DNA of 64,000 bases from Pseudomonas salomonii (GCF_900107155.1 NZ_FNOX01000004.1:1-64000); one strand, 5' to 3'; positions 1-9,472 are shown, counted from the first letter of the stretch. Translations and numbers: made by a program. Notes: generated by a model from the sequence alone, not told the origin.

Positions 1-275
1 CTCAAGCGCTGAAGCAAGCCGCCTCTATTGCACGTAACGACAAAAGTTTTATCGGTGCCAGCCACCGAGCGCGCCTGACCCGGATGGACACCTGTTGCGC
101 GATTAAGGCGACAGCGCATCAACTGGCACGACTGATCTACGCGATGCTGACCAAAGGTCAGCCTTATGTTGAGAAAGGAATAGAGGAATTTGAAGAGCGT
201 AGCCGGGACCGGCAACTGCGCGCCTTGGAGCGCAAGGCGCGAAAGTTGGGGTTGCAGCTGGTTAAAGCGGCTTGA
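1..275 (+). CDS. IS110-type transposase, C-terminal fragment (runs off left edge)
   Basis: The frame is open from the first bases of the window to a TGA at 273-275 and gives about 90 residues, so only the C-terminus is visible. The segment has the feel of IS110/IS1111-type C-termini: a basic stretch (SHRARLTRMD) followed by AIKATAHQLARLIYAML and GQPYVEKGIEEFEE, then a basic tail. In that family this part follows the DEDD and serine catalytic domains. An ATG at 84 is internal, not the true start. Whether the element is complete cannot be judged, because the rest lies to the left. A REP pair follows 40 bases downstream, and REP sequences are known insertion targets for several IS110-family elements. 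Confidence 0.6.
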   Translation, partial: QALKQAASIARNDKSFIGASHRARLTRMDTCCAIKATAHQLARLIYAMLTKGQPYVEKGIEEFEERSRDRQLRALERKARKLGLQLVKAA

Positions 276-316
276 TTTTTAAGAGCAAAAACAATGAGTT
301 ATTTTTTGTTTGATAA

Positions 317-400
317 GAGCTGGCTTGCCTGCGATAGCGGTCCGTCAGTTACAAATGTGTTGGCTGATACACCGCTATCGCAGGCAAGCCAGCTCCCACA
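317..400. repeat. REP pair (inverted, GCTGGCTTGCCTGCGAT subtype)
   Basis: Two arms (about 317-340 and 371-400) are inverted copies of a GAGCTGGCTTGCCTGCGATAG-like unit around a 30-base spacer. This is the typical Pseudomonas REP doublet. It lies between the transposase fragment and the 3' end of the convergent dcyD gene and may also end transcription there. Confidence 0.85.
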
Positions 401-416
401 GTTTGATCCGTGTTAT

Positions 417-1412
417 TCAGTTAAGCACCGAGTCATAGGCAAACAACGCCGGTGCCCCGCCGGTGTGCAGGAAAATGATCGGGCCGTCCTCAAACCGCTG
501 ACGCCCGATGCCATCGAGCAAACCGGCCATGGCCTTGCCGGTGTAGACCGGGTCCAGCAGCAAGCCTTCCTGGCTGGCTAATAGCTTGACCGCTGCCAGG
601 GTGCCGGCGTTCGGTTCGCCGTAGCGCGGGCCGAAATATTCGTCCCACAGAATCACTTTGAAGGCTTCGGGAATGTCCACGCCCAGCAACTCGGCGGTGC
701 GTTCGGCCAAGCCTTGTACCTTCGGGAACTGGGCTTCTTCGGTGCGCGACACGGTGATGCCCACCACCGGCAGATCCGGCAGCACCTCACTCAACGCCAA
801 CGCCAGGCCGCTGTGGGTGCCGGCGCTGCCCGAGGCCAGTACCACGGCGGCAAACTCAATGCCGCTGTCTTCGATCTGCCCGGCCAGCTCCAGCCCGGCG
901 CGCACGTAACCCAAGGCGCCCAAGGCATTGGAGCCGCCGATAGGGACGAGGTAGGGCTTCTTGCCGTTGCTGCGCAGGCGGTCGGCGAGGGCGTTGAGCT
1001 GGTCGTCGACGTTATCGAGGTTTTCGACCAATTCGACTTTGGCGTCGAACAACTCCAGCAGCAAGCGGTTGCCATTGCCCAGGTAGTTGGGGTCTTCGGT
1101 GCCGGTGGGGTTTTCCAGCAGCGCCACGCAGCCCAGGCCGAGCTTGGCGGCCAGCGCGGCGGTCTGGCGCACGTGGTTGGACTGGATGGCGCCGGCGGTC
1201 ACCAGGGTGTCGGCACCTTGCGCAAGGGCATCGGCGCCCAGGTATTCAAGTTTGCGCAGCTTGTTGCCGCCCATGGCCAGCGGTGTGGTGTCGTCGCGCT
1301 TGACGTAAACGTCCCTGCCCAGCCAGGCCGACAGCCGCTCGAGTTTTTCCAGGGCGGTGGCGCCGCCCAGCAGTTCCAGGCGGTTAAAACGGTCGAGCTG
1401 TTGTTTGATCAT
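417..1412 (-). CDS. dcyD: D-cysteine desulfhydrase
   Basis: This is a 331-residue PLP-dependent enzyme of the ACC deaminase/D-cysteine desulfhydrase family; E. coli DcyD is about the same length. The PLP-binding lysine is K51 in [11 protein letters not shown], followed by [19 protein letters not shown] and glycine-rich phosphate-binding segments ([22 protein letters not shown]). The expected reaction is D-cysteine to pyruvate, H2S and ammonia in the cytoplasm, which detoxifies D-cysteine and supplies sulfide. It is divergent from the serine acetyltransferase gene, so the two cysteine genes share a promoter region. No strong Shine-Dalgarno precedes the ATG. The family also contains ACC deaminases; D-cysteine desulfhydrase is favoured by overall similarity and by the sulfur-gene context. 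Confidence 0.88.
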   Translation of the reverse strand: MIKQQLDRFNRLELLGGATALEKLERLSAWLGRDVYVKRDDTTPLAMGGNKLRKLEYLGADALAQGADTLVTAGAIQSNHVRQTAALAAKLGLGCVALLENPTGTEDPNYLGNGNRLLLELFDAKVELVENLDNVDDQLNALADRLRSNGKKPYLVPIGGSNALGALGYVRAGLELAGQIEDSGIEFAAVVLASGSAGTHSGLALALSEVLPDLPVVGITVSRTEEAQFPKVQGLAERTAELLGVDIPEAFKVILWDEYFGPRYGEPNAGTLAAVKLLASQEGLLLDPVYTGKAMAGLLDGIGRQRFEDGPIIFLHTGGAPALFAYDSVLN

Positions 1413-1493
1413 GGCGACGTACAGTGGCTAAGTGATGGGGGGACTATAGGCAGGCACTTTTCATCGGGCAACCGCCAATCGCTTATGCCGGAT

Positions 1494-1522
1494 AGTTCTT
1501 AGCATCACACCATTGGTTCTTA
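1494..1522. promoter_or_regulatory. Direct repeat in the dcyD/epsC divergent promoter region
   Basis: AGTTCTTAG at 1494-1502 is followed by GGTTCTTAAG, so TTCTTA recurs exactly 21 bases (two helical turns) apart, at 1496 and 1517. The same 9-mer AGTTCTTAG lies upstream of tauA on the minus strand (11301-11309). Sharing a motif between two sulfur promoters suggests a common regulator such as CysB or a Cbl-like protein. That assignment is inference. Confidence 0.35.
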
Positions 1523-1578
1523 AGGGCGGCCAGGGTGCATACCGTAAAGTGACGGCCATATCGTCAGGAGTGAATACC

Positions 1579-2505
1579 GTGAGTGAGCGTTCCAGTCATT
1601 GGCAATTACAGACCATCGTCAGCCAGCTGCGCAGCGCCCGGGACCAGTGGCGCACGCGCAATGGTCGCCTGAGTGGCGAACACGGTGGCCGTGAGTTGCC
1701 GTCCCGCGAGGCGGTGGCGCAGATTCTTGAGTCCTTGTGCGGCGCGCTGTTCCCGATGCGCCTGGGGCCGGTGGACCTGCGTGAAGAAAGTGAAGATTTT
1801 TACGTCGGGCATACCCTCGACGTCGCCCTGAATGCCTTGCTCGCCCAGGCCCGTCTGGAGCTGCGCTACGCCGCGCGCCAGGGCGCCAAGGATGACAGCG
1901 AGGTCGATGCACTGGCCATCCGCCTGATCCAGGACTTCGCCCTGGCCTTGCCCTCACTGCGCAGCCTGTTGGACACCGACGTGCTCGCCGCCTATCACGG
2001 CGACCCGGCCGCGCGCAGTGTGGATGAAGTGCTGCTGTGCTATCCGGGGATTCTGGCGGTGATTCACCACCGCCTGGCGCACCACCTGTACCGCGCCGGG
2101 CTGCCGTTGCTGGCGCGGATCAGCGCGGAGATTGCCCACTCGGCCACCGGCATCGACATCCACCCCGGCGCGCAGATCGGCCCGAGTTTCTTCATCGACC
2201 ACGGGACCGGTGTGGTGATCGGCGAGACCGCGATCATCGGCGAGCGCGTGCGCATCTACCAGGCCGTGACGTTGGGCGCCAAGCGCTTCCCGGCGGATGA
2301 GGACGGGCAGTTGCAGAAAGGCCATCCGCGCCATCCGATTGTTGAGGACGATGTGGTGATTTACGCCGGGGCGACGATCCTGGGGCGCATCACCATCGGC
2401 AAGGGCTCGACCATCGGCGGCAATGTGTGGCTGACCCGCAGCGTGCCGGCGGCGGCGAACATTACGCAGGCGAATTTGCAGCATGACGACGGTGCGCAGA
2501 AATAG
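1579..2505 (+). CDS. epsC: Serine O-acetyltransferase EpsC
   Basis: The product is 308 residues from the GTG at 1579, which has AGGAG at 1566-1570 with 8-base spacing. An in-frame TTG at 1513 would add 22 residues but lacks this ribosome site. The C-terminal half is a left-handed beta-helix of hexapeptide repeats (HPGAQIGPSFFIDHGTG, VVIGETAIIGERVRIYQ, GATILGRITIGKGSTIGG) with the DHGTG serine-acetyltransferase signature. The helical N-terminal half is the EpsC type, longer than in CysE. It acetylates L-serine with acetyl-CoA to O-acetylserine, the acceptor for sulfide in cysteine synthesis. It is divergent from dcyD, and a REP doublet follows the stop. Confidence 0.9.
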   Translation: MSERSSHWQLQTIVSQLRSARDQWRTRNGRLSGEHGGRELPSREAVAQILESLCGALFPMRLGPVDLREESEDFYVGHTLDVALNALLAQARLELRYAARQGAKDDSEVDALAIRLIQDFALALPSLRSLLDTDVLAAYHGDPAARSVDEVLLCYPGILAVIHHRLAHHLYRAGLPLLARISAEIAHSATGIDIHPGAQIGPSFFIDHGTGVVIGETAIIGERVRIYQAVTLGAKRFPADEDGQLQKGHPRHPIVEDDVVIYAGATILGRITIGKGSTIGGNVWLTRSVPAAANITQANLQHDDGAQK

Positions 2506-2530
2506 TATTTGAGCCAAACACCGATCAACT

Positions 2531-2633
2531 GTGGGAGCTGGCTTGCCTGCGATAGCGATCTGTCAGTTACAGATTTGCTGACTGACCCACCGCTATCGCA
2601 GCGATGCGGCGACCCGACAAGCCAGCTCCCACA
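2531..2633. repeat. REP pair, expanded arm
   Basis: The arm GTGGGAGCTGGCTTGCCTGC (2531 onward) is mirrored near 2601-2633. The right arm carries an extra GCGATGCGGCGACCCGA-type insertion, so the doublet is asymmetric. It follows epsC. Confidence 0.8.
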
Positions 2634-2767
2634 GGTTTAACCGCATTTCAAATTAGACCCGTAATCGCTGAACGATTTACCTCTCGCGCCCGTCATACCA
2701 ATCCTTGAGCTAGTGTAGGAATTGTCTACCACTCAGCCCTGCGATTAGTCCCAAACCGCCTACCTAT

Positions 2768-2797
2768 GTTTAACTTGAATGCTCGTTCAAGTTAAAC
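2768..2797. promoter_or_regulatory. 30-bp palindromic operator upstream of betT (BetI-like)
   Basis: GTTTAACTTGAA (2768-2779) and its perfect reverse complement TTCAAGTTAAAC (2786-2797) flank a 6-base centre. Perfect 12-base arms 93 bases before the betT start fit a dimeric TetR-family operator. BetI is the known choline-sensing TetR regulator of bet genes and its sites contain GTTCAA half-sites. Assignment to BetI is inference, because no betI lies in the window. Confidence 0.6.
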
Positions 2798-2889
2798 CCG
2801 GTGGTTCGCTGCCCGCTCACAACAGGAGGCTTACCTTTGCTGAGTCCGTTATTTACAGCCACATCACACACCTTCGGGGTGCATCGTTC

Positions 2890-4890
2890 ATGAGTGCATC
2901 GTCCACCCCATCCAGCGGCCTGGTGCGCATGAATGCGCCGGTTTTCTACTTTGCCGCAACCTTCATCCTGCTGTTCGGCATCACTGTCATCGCTATCCCG
3001 CAACAGGCCGGTGCCTGGCTGCTGGCGGCGCAAAACTGGGCGGCCAACACGGTCGGCTGGTACTACATGCTGGCGATGACGCTGTATCTGGTCTTCGTGG
3101 TGGTCACCGCGCTATCGGGCTACGGCAAGATAAAACTCGGTGCCGACCACGACGAGCCCGAATTCAGTTACCTGTCCTGGGCCGGCATGCTGTTCGCTGC
3201 CGGGATCAGCATCACGCTGTTTTTCTTCTGCGTCTCCGAGCCGCTGACGCACCTGGTGCAGCCGCCTCAGGGCGCGCCGATGAATGCCGACGCCGCTCGC
3301 CAGGCCATGCAGATCCTGTTTCTGCACTGGGGGCTGCATGGCTGGGGCGTGTTTGCCTTTGTCGGCATGGCCCTGGCGTACTTCGCCTACCGGCATAACC
3401 TGCCGCTGGCGCTGCGTTCGGCGCTGTACCCGCTGATCGGCAAACGCATCAACGGCCCCATCGGTTATGCGGTGGACGGTTTCGGCATCATTGCCACGGT
3501 GTTCGGCCTGGGCGCCGACATGGGGTTTGGCGTGTTGCACCTCAACTCCGGTCTCGACTACCTGTTTGGCATCGCGCACACGCAGTGGATTCAGGTCGGC
3601 CTGATCACCCTGATGATGGGCGCCGCGATCCTCGTGGCCGTGGCCGGTGTCGACAAGGGCGTGCGAGTGATGTCCGACATCAACATGCTGCTGGCCTGTG
3701 CGCTGCTGCTGTTCGTGTTGTTCGCAGGCCCTACCCAGCACCTGCTCAACACCCTGATCCAGAACATCGGTGACTACCTCGGCGCCTTGCCGACGAAGAG
3801 CTTCGATGTGTACGCCTACGACAAACCCAGCGACTGGCTGGGCGGTTGGACGGTGTTCTACTGGGCCTGGTGGATCGCATGGTCGCCGTTTGTGGGCCTG
3901 TTTATCGCGCGTATTTCCCGTGGCCGGACCATCCGCGAGTTCGTGTTTGGCGTGCTGCTGATCCCGCTGGGCTTTACCCTGGCGTGGATGTCGATCTTCG
4001 GCAACAGCGCCATCGACCAGGTGCTCAACCATGGCATGACCGCGCTGGGCCAGTCAGCCATCGATGACCCGTCGATGAGCCTCTACCTGCTGCTGGAAAC
4101 CTACCCGTGGAGCAAGACGGTGATCGCCGTCACGGTGTTTATCAGCTTCGTGTTTTTCGTCACCTCGGCCGACTCCGGCACCGTGGTGCTGTCGACCTTG
4201 TCGTCCAAAGGCGGCAACGCCGATGAAGATGGGCCGAAATGGCTGCGGGTGTTCTGGGGCGCGATGACGGCGCTGGTCACCAGTGCCCTGCTGTTTGCCG
4301 GCAGTATCGACTCGCTCAAGTCGGCGGTGGTGCTGACTTCGTTGCCGTTCTCGCTGATTTTGCTGCTGATGATGTGGGGGCTGCACAAGGCCTTCTACCT
4401 CGAATCGCAGAAGCAGATTGCCCAGCTGCATTCGCTGGCACCGGTGTCGGCGGCGCGTAAAGGCCGTGGCGGCTGGCGTCAGCGTTTGAGCCAGGCTGTG
4501 CACTTCCCTTCACGGGATGAGGTGTACCGCTTCCTCGAAGCGACGGTGCGCCCGGCGATCGAAGAAGTGACGGCGGTGTTTGTCGAGAAGGGCCTGAATG
4601 TGGTGACTCAGCCTGACCCGTCCAACGACAGCGTCAGCCTCGAAATCGGGCATGGCGAGGAGCATCCTTTCGTTTACCAGGTGCAGATGCGCGGCTACTT
4701 CACGCCGTCGTTTGCCCGAGGTGGCATGGGTTCCAAAGAGATCAACAACCGCCGCTATTACCGCGCGGAAGTGCACTTGAGTGAGGGCAGCCAGGACTAC
4801 GATCTGGTGGGCTACACCAAGGAGCAGATCATCAACGACATCCTCGACCAGTACGAGCGCCACCTGCAGTTCCTGCACCTGGTGCGCTGA
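2890..4890 (+). CDS. betT: BCCT-family choline transporter BetT
   Basis: The product is 666 residues from the ATG at 2890; the frame is open 37 codons further up, but that segment overlaps the operator region and is not protein-like. It has the twelve-helix BCCT fold. The tryptophan-rich substrate motif lies around WTVFYWAWWIAWSPFVGLF near residue 325, and the EP-rich loop GISITLFFFCVSEPL follows helix 3. A long cytoplasmic C-terminal domain of about 150 residues (from roughly 515) is typical of osmosensing BetT rather than short BCCT carriers. It should import choline driven by ions for glycine betaine synthesis. The gene stands alone: betIBA is not adjacent. A hairpin repeat follows the stop. 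Confidence 0.9.
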   Translation: MSASSTPSSGLVRMNAPVFYFAATFILLFGITVIAIPQQAGAWLLAAQNWAANTVGWYYMLAMTLYLVFVVVTALSGYGKIKLGADHDEPEFSYLSWAGMLFAAGISITLFFFCVSEPLTHLVQPPQGAPMNADAARQAMQILFLHWGLHGWGVFAFVGMALAYFAYRHNLPLALRSALYPLIGKRINGPIGYAVDGFGIIATVFGLGADMGFGVLHLNSGLDYLFGIAHTQWIQVGLITLMMGAAILVAVAGVDKGVRVMSDINMLLACALLLFVLFAGPTQHLLNTLIQNIGDYLGALPTKSFDVYAYDKPSDWLGGWTVFYWAWWIAWSPFVGLFIARISRGRTIREFVFGVLLIPLGFTLAWMSIFGNSAIDQVLNHGMTALGQSAIDDPSMSLYLLLETYPWSKTVIAVTVFISFVFFVTSADSGTVVLSTLSSKGGNADEDGPKWLRVFWGAMTALVTSALLFAGSIDSLKSAVVLTSLPFSLILLLMMWGLHKAFYLESQKQIAQLHSLAPVSAARKGRGGWRQRLSQAVHFPSRDEVYRFLEATVRPAIEEVTAVFVEKGLNVVTQPDPSNDSVSLEIGHGEEHPFVYQVQMRGYFTPSFARGGMGSKEINNRRYYRAEVHLSEGSQDYDLVGYTKEQIINDILDQYERHLQFLHLVR

Positions 4891-4896
4891 CCCGCC

Positions 4897-5007
4897 GATC
4901 GTTCCCACGCTCCGCGTGGGAATGCCGCCTGGGACGCTCTGCGTCCCGCCGCAGAGGTGACGCAGAGCGTCAATGGATGCATTCCCACGCAGAGCGTGGG
5001 AACGATC
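4897..5007. repeat. Large inverted repeat, GATCGTTCCCACGC family
   Basis: The ends are inverted copies of GATCGTTCCCACGCTCCGCG, with internal hairpins (GGGACGCTCTGCGTCCC). Other members lie at 31513-31649, and partial copies at 36092-36143 and 51587-51650. This family is distinct from the GTGGGAGC REPs. It follows betT and precedes the porin promoter. Confidence 0.8.
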
Positions 5008-5160
5008 AAATGCCCGCAAACCCGCGTAATTTAAGGCTTTCTTAAACTTAATTTCATTCGTGAACTAAGTGTTTTGACTCCGAACTGTCATCTGGCCACT
5101 GCGTAATTGTGTGAAGCGTTTGACGCTTTCATTTCAGAACAGTGACGGAGACCGGTAACA

Positions 5161-6510
5161 ATGAAGACGTTAATAAGCCCTATGGTGGGTGCCGCCATGG
5201 CGAGCTTTATGCTGTCCGCCCATGCCGATTTTATCGACGACAGCCACGCCGACGTGACCCTGCTCAACCGCTATCTCAACCAGCAGGGTCGTGACGTGGT
5301 GGGCAGCAACGCCAAGGCGCACAGCGTGCGGGATTGGGGCCAGGGTTTCGAGTTCAACTTCAAGTCCGGCTACACCGACGGCCCGGTAGGTTTTGGCCTG
5401 GATCTGCAGGCGTTTTACGGCTTGAAGCTCGATTCCGGCGGCGATCTTAACGACAAAGACCACCAGGGCCGCTACCCCGGCAGTATGTTCCCGCTGGACA
5501 ACGGCAAGTCCGCCGACCAGTTCGGCGTACTCAGCCCAACGTTCAAAATGCGCTTCGCCAAGGATGAGCTGCGCCTCGGCACCTTGTTCGGCAACAACCC
5601 GGTGCTGGCCAACACCGACGGCCGCCTGTACCAGCAGACCAACACCGGCGTGCAACTGGTGTCCAAAGACCTCAGCGACTTCACCTTCACCGGCGGCGAT
5701 ATCTTCAAGACCAAGATCCGCAACGAAACCGGCGACCAGGGCATGATCACCGCCGGCGGCACCAAAGACAGCGATCGTTTCCTGTTCGGCGGGGCGGATT
5801 ACACCGGCATCCAGAACACCACCGTGAGCCTGTGGTATTCCAACCTTGAGGACTACTACCAGCAGTTCTTCCTCGGCGCCAAGCGCCATGACGCGTTGAG
5901 CGTGGGCGCCATCGACACCGACGTGCGCGTGTTCCGCAGCCTCGGTGTGGGCGCCAACGCCGATGGCGATAAAGACTTCACCGGCGCCGGACTCTACGGT
6001 GACGGCACCAGCAAAGGCCGCATCAACCAGACCACCGCCAGCCTGCTCGAGAGCTACAGCCTGGACGGCCACACCGTCGGCCTGGGCATCCAGAAAAACA
6101 GCGGCGACAGCGACTTTCCGTACCTCGATTCCGGCCTCAACAGCGGCGACAACCGCCAAGGCCCTGGCTCGGGCGCCGACACCCCGGCGCTCACCAACAT
6201 GCAGTTGAATAAATTTCAACACGCCGGTGAGCGCACTTGGCTTGCGCAGTACAAGTACGACTTCGGTAAGCTGGGCCTCACCGGCCTGACGTTCTCGGCC
6301 GCCTATGCCCACGGTGATGACATACGCACCGTGCAAGGCACCACCAGCGAGTGGGAACGCAATATTGCCGTGGCTTACCAGGTACCCACCGGCACCCTCA
6401 AGGGCCTGGGCGTGACCTGGAAAAATGCCCACGCCAGCCCGGACATTACCGGTGCCACCGTCCAAGATGAAAATCGCTTTTATGTCAGCTATGTCGTTCC
6501 ACTCTGGTAG
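5161..6510 (+). CDS. OprD-family outer-membrane porin
   Basis: This is a 449-residue precursor. The signal peptide has a positively charged start (MKTLIS), a hydrophobic core and a likely cut after SAHA near residue 22, followed by DFIDDSHADVTLLNRY, a classic OprD N-terminus. Alternating amphipathic strands run to the end, and the last residue is tryptophan in VSYVVPLW, acceptable as the terminal aromatic read by the BAM complex. OprD-family channels take up specific small molecules (basic amino acids, carboxylates, aromatic acids). The substrate here cannot be read from the sequence; the betT neighbour does not decide it. A strong hairpin terminator follows at 6560. Confidence 0.88.
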   Translation: MKTLISPMVGAAMASFMLSAHADFIDDSHADVTLLNRYLNQQGRDVVGSNAKAHSVRDWGQGFEFNFKSGYTDGPVGFGLDLQAFYGLKLDSGGDLNDKDHQGRYPGSMFPLDNGKSADQFGVLSPTFKMRFAKDELRLGTLFGNNPVLANTDGRLYQQTNTGVQLVSKDLSDFTFTGGDIFKTKIRNETGDQGMITAGGTKDSDRFLFGGADYTGIQNTTVSLWYSNLEDYYQQFFLGAKRHDALSVGAIDTDVRVFRSLGVGANADGDKDFTGAGLYGDGTSKGRINQTTASLLESYSLDGHTVGLGIQKNSGDSDFPYLDSGLNSGDNRQGPGSGADTPALTNMQLNKFQHAGERTWLAQYKYDFGKLGLTGLTFSAAYAHGDDIRTVQGTTSEWERNIAVAYQVPTGTLKGLGVTWKNAHASPDITGATVQDENRFYVSYVVPLW

Positions 6511-6559
6511 CAAATTGCTGTAGAACGGAACGGCAGGCTCAAGCGATTCAGCTGGTTAA

Positions 6560-6594
6560 AAGGCCTGGGAATAACCTTATTCCCAGGCCTTATT
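6560..6594 (+). terminator. Terminator of the OprD-family porin gene
   Basis: AAGGCCTGGGAATAA (6560-6574) pairs perfectly with TTATTCCCAGGCCTT (6577-6591) around a tiny loop, followed by a short T-rich run. A 15-bp stem directly after a porin gene is convincing although the T tract is weak. Confidence 0.7.
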
Positions 6595-6618
6595 TGCCTA
6601 CGTCCAAGAGAGGATTCG

Positions 6619-7656
6619 ATGACTTACATTGCTGCCGAAAACCGCTATGAATCTATCCCGTACCGCCGCGTAGGCCGCAGTGGGTTGGTGCTGCCGGCAC
6701 TGTCCCTGGGGCTGTGGCACAACTTTGGCGACAGCACCCCGATCGACACCCAGCGCGCCTTGCTGCGCACCGCATTCGACCTGGGGATCAACCACTTCGA
6801 CCTGGCCAACAACTACGGCCCACCGTACGGCAGCGCCGAGATCAACTTCGGCCGTTTGCTGCGTGAAGACTTCAAGCACTACCGCGACGAGCTGATCATC
6901 TCCAGCAAAGCCGGCTGGGACATGTGGCCCGGCCCTTACGGCCAGGGTGGCGGTTCGCGCAAATACGTTCTGGCGAGCCTGGACCAGAGCCTGCAACGCC
7001 TGGGCGTCGACTACGTGGATATTTTCTACTCCCACCGTTTTGACGCCGACACCCCGCTGGAAGAAACCGCCAGCGCACTCGCCACTGCCGTGCAACAGGG
7101 CAAGGCGTTGTACATCGGTATCTCGTCTTATTCGGGGGTGAAAACCCGCGAAATGGCCGCTCTGCTGCAAGAGTGGAAAGTGCCGCTGTTGATTCACCAG
7201 CCGGCCTACAACCTGCTCAACCGCTGGATTGAAAAAGACCTGCTGGACACCACCGATGAACTGGGTGCCGGTGTGATTGCCTTCACGCCGCTGGCCCAGG
7301 GTTTGCTCACTGACAAGTACCTCAACGGCGTGCCGGCCGATGCGCGCGTCAACCGCCCGGGTGGCGGCTCGCTGCAGGCCAAGCACTTGTCCGAAGCCAA
7401 CATCGCCCATGTGCGTGGGCTGAATGAAATCGCCAAGCGCCGCGGCCAGAGCCTCGCGCAACTGGCCCTGGCCTGGACCCTGCGTGACCCAAGGGTGACC
7501 AGTGCCTTGATTGGTGCGAGCCGGCCGGAGCAGATCATTGAAAACGTCGGCGCGTTGAAGAACCTGAACTTCAGCGCGGAAGAACTGGCGGAGATCGACC
7601 GGTTTGCGCAGGAAGGCGGGATTAACCTGTGGGAAAAACCGTCCACTGCTGAATAA
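6619..7656 (+). CDS. mgrA: L-glyceraldehyde 3-phosphate reductase (aldo/keto reductase)
   Basis: The product is 345 residues, the length of E. coli YghZ (AKR14 family). The catalytic tetrad is visible as D61 (NHFDLANNYG), Y66, K97 (ISSKAGW) and H139 (FYSHRFD). The YghZ-specific GPPYGSAE and SRKYVLASLDQSLQRLGVDYVD segments are present. It should reduce L-glyceraldehyde 3-phosphate and methylglyoxal-like aldehydes with NADPH in the cytoplasm. GAGAGG at 6608-6613 is a reasonable ribosome site for the ATG. The gene lies between the porin terminator and a REP doublet, so it is probably transcribed alone. Confidence 0.88.
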   Translation: MTYIAAENRYESIPYRRVGRSGLVLPALSLGLWHNFGDSTPIDTQRALLRTAFDLGINHFDLANNYGPPYGSAEINFGRLLREDFKHYRDELIISSKAGWDMWPGPYGQGGGSRKYVLASLDQSLQRLGVDYVDIFYSHRFDADTPLEETASALATAVQQGKALYIGISSYSGVKTREMAALLQEWKVPLLIHQPAYNLLNRWIEKDLLDTTDELGAGVIAFTPLAQGLLTDKYLNGVPADARVNRPGGGSLQAKHLSEANIAHVRGLNEIAKRRGQSLAQLALAWTLRDPRVTSALIGASRPEQIIENVGALKNLNFSAEELAEIDRFAQEGGINLWEKPSTAE

Positions 7657-7679
7657 ACCGGCACAACCCGGTCAAAAAT

Positions 7680-7768
7680 GTGGGAGCCGGGCTTGCCCGC
7701 GATGGCGGTGTGTCAGTCGATGAATGTATGGGCTGGTACGCCGCTATCGCAGGCAAGCCAGCTCTCAC
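7680..7768. repeat. REP pair (mixed subtypes)
   Basis: The left arm is the GTGGGAGCCGGGCTTGCCCG subtype and the right arm the CAGGCAAGCCAGCT subtype, so the doublet combines two REP variants. It lies between convergent mgrA and tauD. Confidence 0.8.
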
Positions 7769-7787
7769 TTTTGATCATCGCCAGGCG

Positions 7788-8624
7788 CTAGAACGGGACG
7801 TCACCCAGGATCGTGGCGCGATGCATCACGCGTCGCTGCGGTCGGTAGTCATCCACGGCGTAGTGCTGGGTCACGCGGTTGTCCCAGAATGCCACGTCGT
7901 TCTCCTGCCAGCGCCAGCGTATGGTGAATTCCGGCCGCGTTGCGTGGGCAAACAGCAGCTTCAGTATGGCCTCGCTTTCCGCCGGCTCCAGCTCGTTGAT
8001 TTTGGTGGTGAACCCGTCACTTACAAACAGCGACTTTCGCCCGCTTACCGGATGCGTGCGCACCACTGGGTGTGACAGCGGTGGATTCTTCTTGCGGGTC
8101 TCCTCCCAACGCGCCAGGTCTTCGGCGGTGTTGCCAAAGCGCTCCAGCGGGAAGGATTTGGTGAAGTCGTGCGTTGCCGTCAGGCCATCGAGCAGGCGTT
8201 TAAGCGGCTCCGACAAGGCTTCATACGCCGCGATGCCACTGGCCCACAACGTGTCGCCGCCAAAGGCCGGCAGCAGCTTGGCGCTGAGCACCGCACCGAG
8301 CGCAGGCGTCGGCAGGAAGGTCACGTCGGTGTGCCATACGGCGTTATCGCGTACGTCGGTCACGGCGGTGTCGAGGATCAGCACTTCGGGCTGCTCCGGC
8401 ACGTTGGGGTAGATCGGGTGAATATGCAGGTCGCCAAAATTTGCTGCAAACCGCGCCTGTTGCTGCGGGGTGACGGCCTGGCCACGGAAGAACAGCACCG
8501 AGTGGCTGAGCAGCGCCTGCTCAATGGCGTCACGTTCTTGGAGGCTCAACGGTCGGGTGATATCGACGCCACTGATCAGGGCGCCCAGGGCGGTGCTTAT
8601 CGGCGTAACGGTCAGGCTGCTCAT
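7788..8624 (-). CDS. tauD: Taurine dioxygenase
   Basis: The product is 278 residues from the ATG at 8624; the open frame continues 70 codons upstream but that part is the shadow of tauC. Fe(II)/2-oxoglutarate dioxygenase: the iron triad is H98-x-D100 (VWHTDVTF) and H254 ([11 protein letters not shown]), and the 2-oxoglutarate and sulfonate-binding end reads [12 protein letters not shown], all as in E. coli TauD (H99, D101, H255). It oxidises taurine to sulfite and aminoacetaldehyde under sulfate limitation. It is last in tauABCD, 11 bases after the tauC stop. Confidence 0.93.
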   Translation of the reverse strand: MSSLTVTPISTALGALISGVDITRPLSLQERDAIEQALLSHSVLFFRGQAVTPQQQARFAANFGDLHIHPIYPNVPEQPEVLILDTAVTDVRDNAVWHTDVTFLPTPALGAVLSAKLLPAFGGDTLWASGIAAYEALSEPLKRLLDGLTATHDFTKSFPLERFGNTAEDLARWEETRKKNPPLSHPVVRTHPVSGRKSLFVSDGFTTKINELEPAESEAILKLLFAHATRPEFTIRWRWQENDVAFWDNRVTQHYAVDDYRPQRRVMHRATILGDVPF

Positions 8625-8635
8625 GCGGTTCTCAC

Positions 8636-9472
8636 TCAATGTGCCTGGCCATGCCAGGGCACCAATTTGCGCTGCAGGGCACGCAGGCCCATTTCCATGG
8701 CGAAGGCGATCAGGGCGATCACCAGAATCCCCAGCACCACCACGTCGGTGACCAGGAACTGCGCCGCCGACTGCACCATAAAGCCCAGGCCGCTGGTGGC
8801 GGCGATCAGTTCGGCGGCAACCAGGGTCGACCAACCCACTCCCAGGCCGATGCGCACGCCGGTAAGGATGTCGGGCAGGGCGCTCGGCAGGATCACATGG
8901 CGAATCAACTGGGCGCGGGTGGCGCCCAACGACTGCGCGGCACGCAGCTTGGCCGGGTCGACCGTGCGCACGCCGGTCGCAGTGGCGATGGCGATAGGCG
9001 CAAAGATCGCCAGGTAAATCAGCAACACCTTGGACAGCTCACCGATGCCGCACCAGATCACGATCAGCGGCAGGTAAGCCAGGGGCGGAATCGGCCGGTA
9101 GAACTCGATCAGCGGGTCGAGGATGCCACGGGCAATGCGGTTGGAACCGATGGCAATCCCCACCGGCACGGCGGTCAGCACCGCAAAACCCAGGCCCAGG
9201 CCGATGCGCGTGAGGCTCGCGCCCAGGTGCTGCCACAAGGTGGAATCCATATAGCCGGTGGTCGCCAGCAGCCAGCCTTTTTGCAGCACGGCGGACGGCG
9301 GCGGCAGGAACAGTGGTTCGATCACGCCAGTGGCGGTGACCGCCCACCAGAGCGCCAGCAAGGCGACCAGGGTGAGTACGCTGATCCAGCGCGTGCTCAG
9401 GCTACGACGTACCGCAATGACCTTGTGCGTTACCGGCTTGGCAGCCGTGGCGGGAAGTTCGTAGCTGCTCAT
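8636..9472 (-). CDS. tauC: Taurine ABC transporter permease
   Basis: This 278-residue inner-membrane permease has about six transmembrane helices. The cytoplasmic EAA-type loop ([26 protein letters not shown] when read through, near residues 175-200) contacts the ATPase TauB. The N-terminus carries a basic cytoplasmic stretch before helix 1 ([13 protein letters not shown]). It translocates taurine delivered by TauA. Its ATG overlaps the tauB stop by 4 bases, indicating translational coupling in the operon. Confidence 0.92.
   Translation of the reverse strand: MSSYELPATAAKPVTHKVIAVRRSLSTRWISVLTLVALLALWWAVTATGVIEPLFLPPPSAVLQKGWLLATTGYMDSTLWQHLGASLTRIGLGLGFAVLTAVPVGIAIGSNRIARGILDPLIEFYRPIPPLAYLPLIVIWCGIGELSKVLLIYLAIFAPIAIATATGVRTVDPAKLRAAQSLGATRAQLIRHVILPSALPDILTGVRIGLGVGWSTLVAAELIAATSGLGFMVQSAAQFLVTDVVVLGILVIALIAFAMEMGLRALQRKLVPWHGQAH

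Noticed and set aside
5170..6513. 447-codon open frame on the minus strand opposite the first porin gene
   Set aside because: It is a shadow of a GC-rich gene: the plus strand has a signal peptide and porin pattern, while the minus frame is rich in Ala/Gly/Val without any motif.
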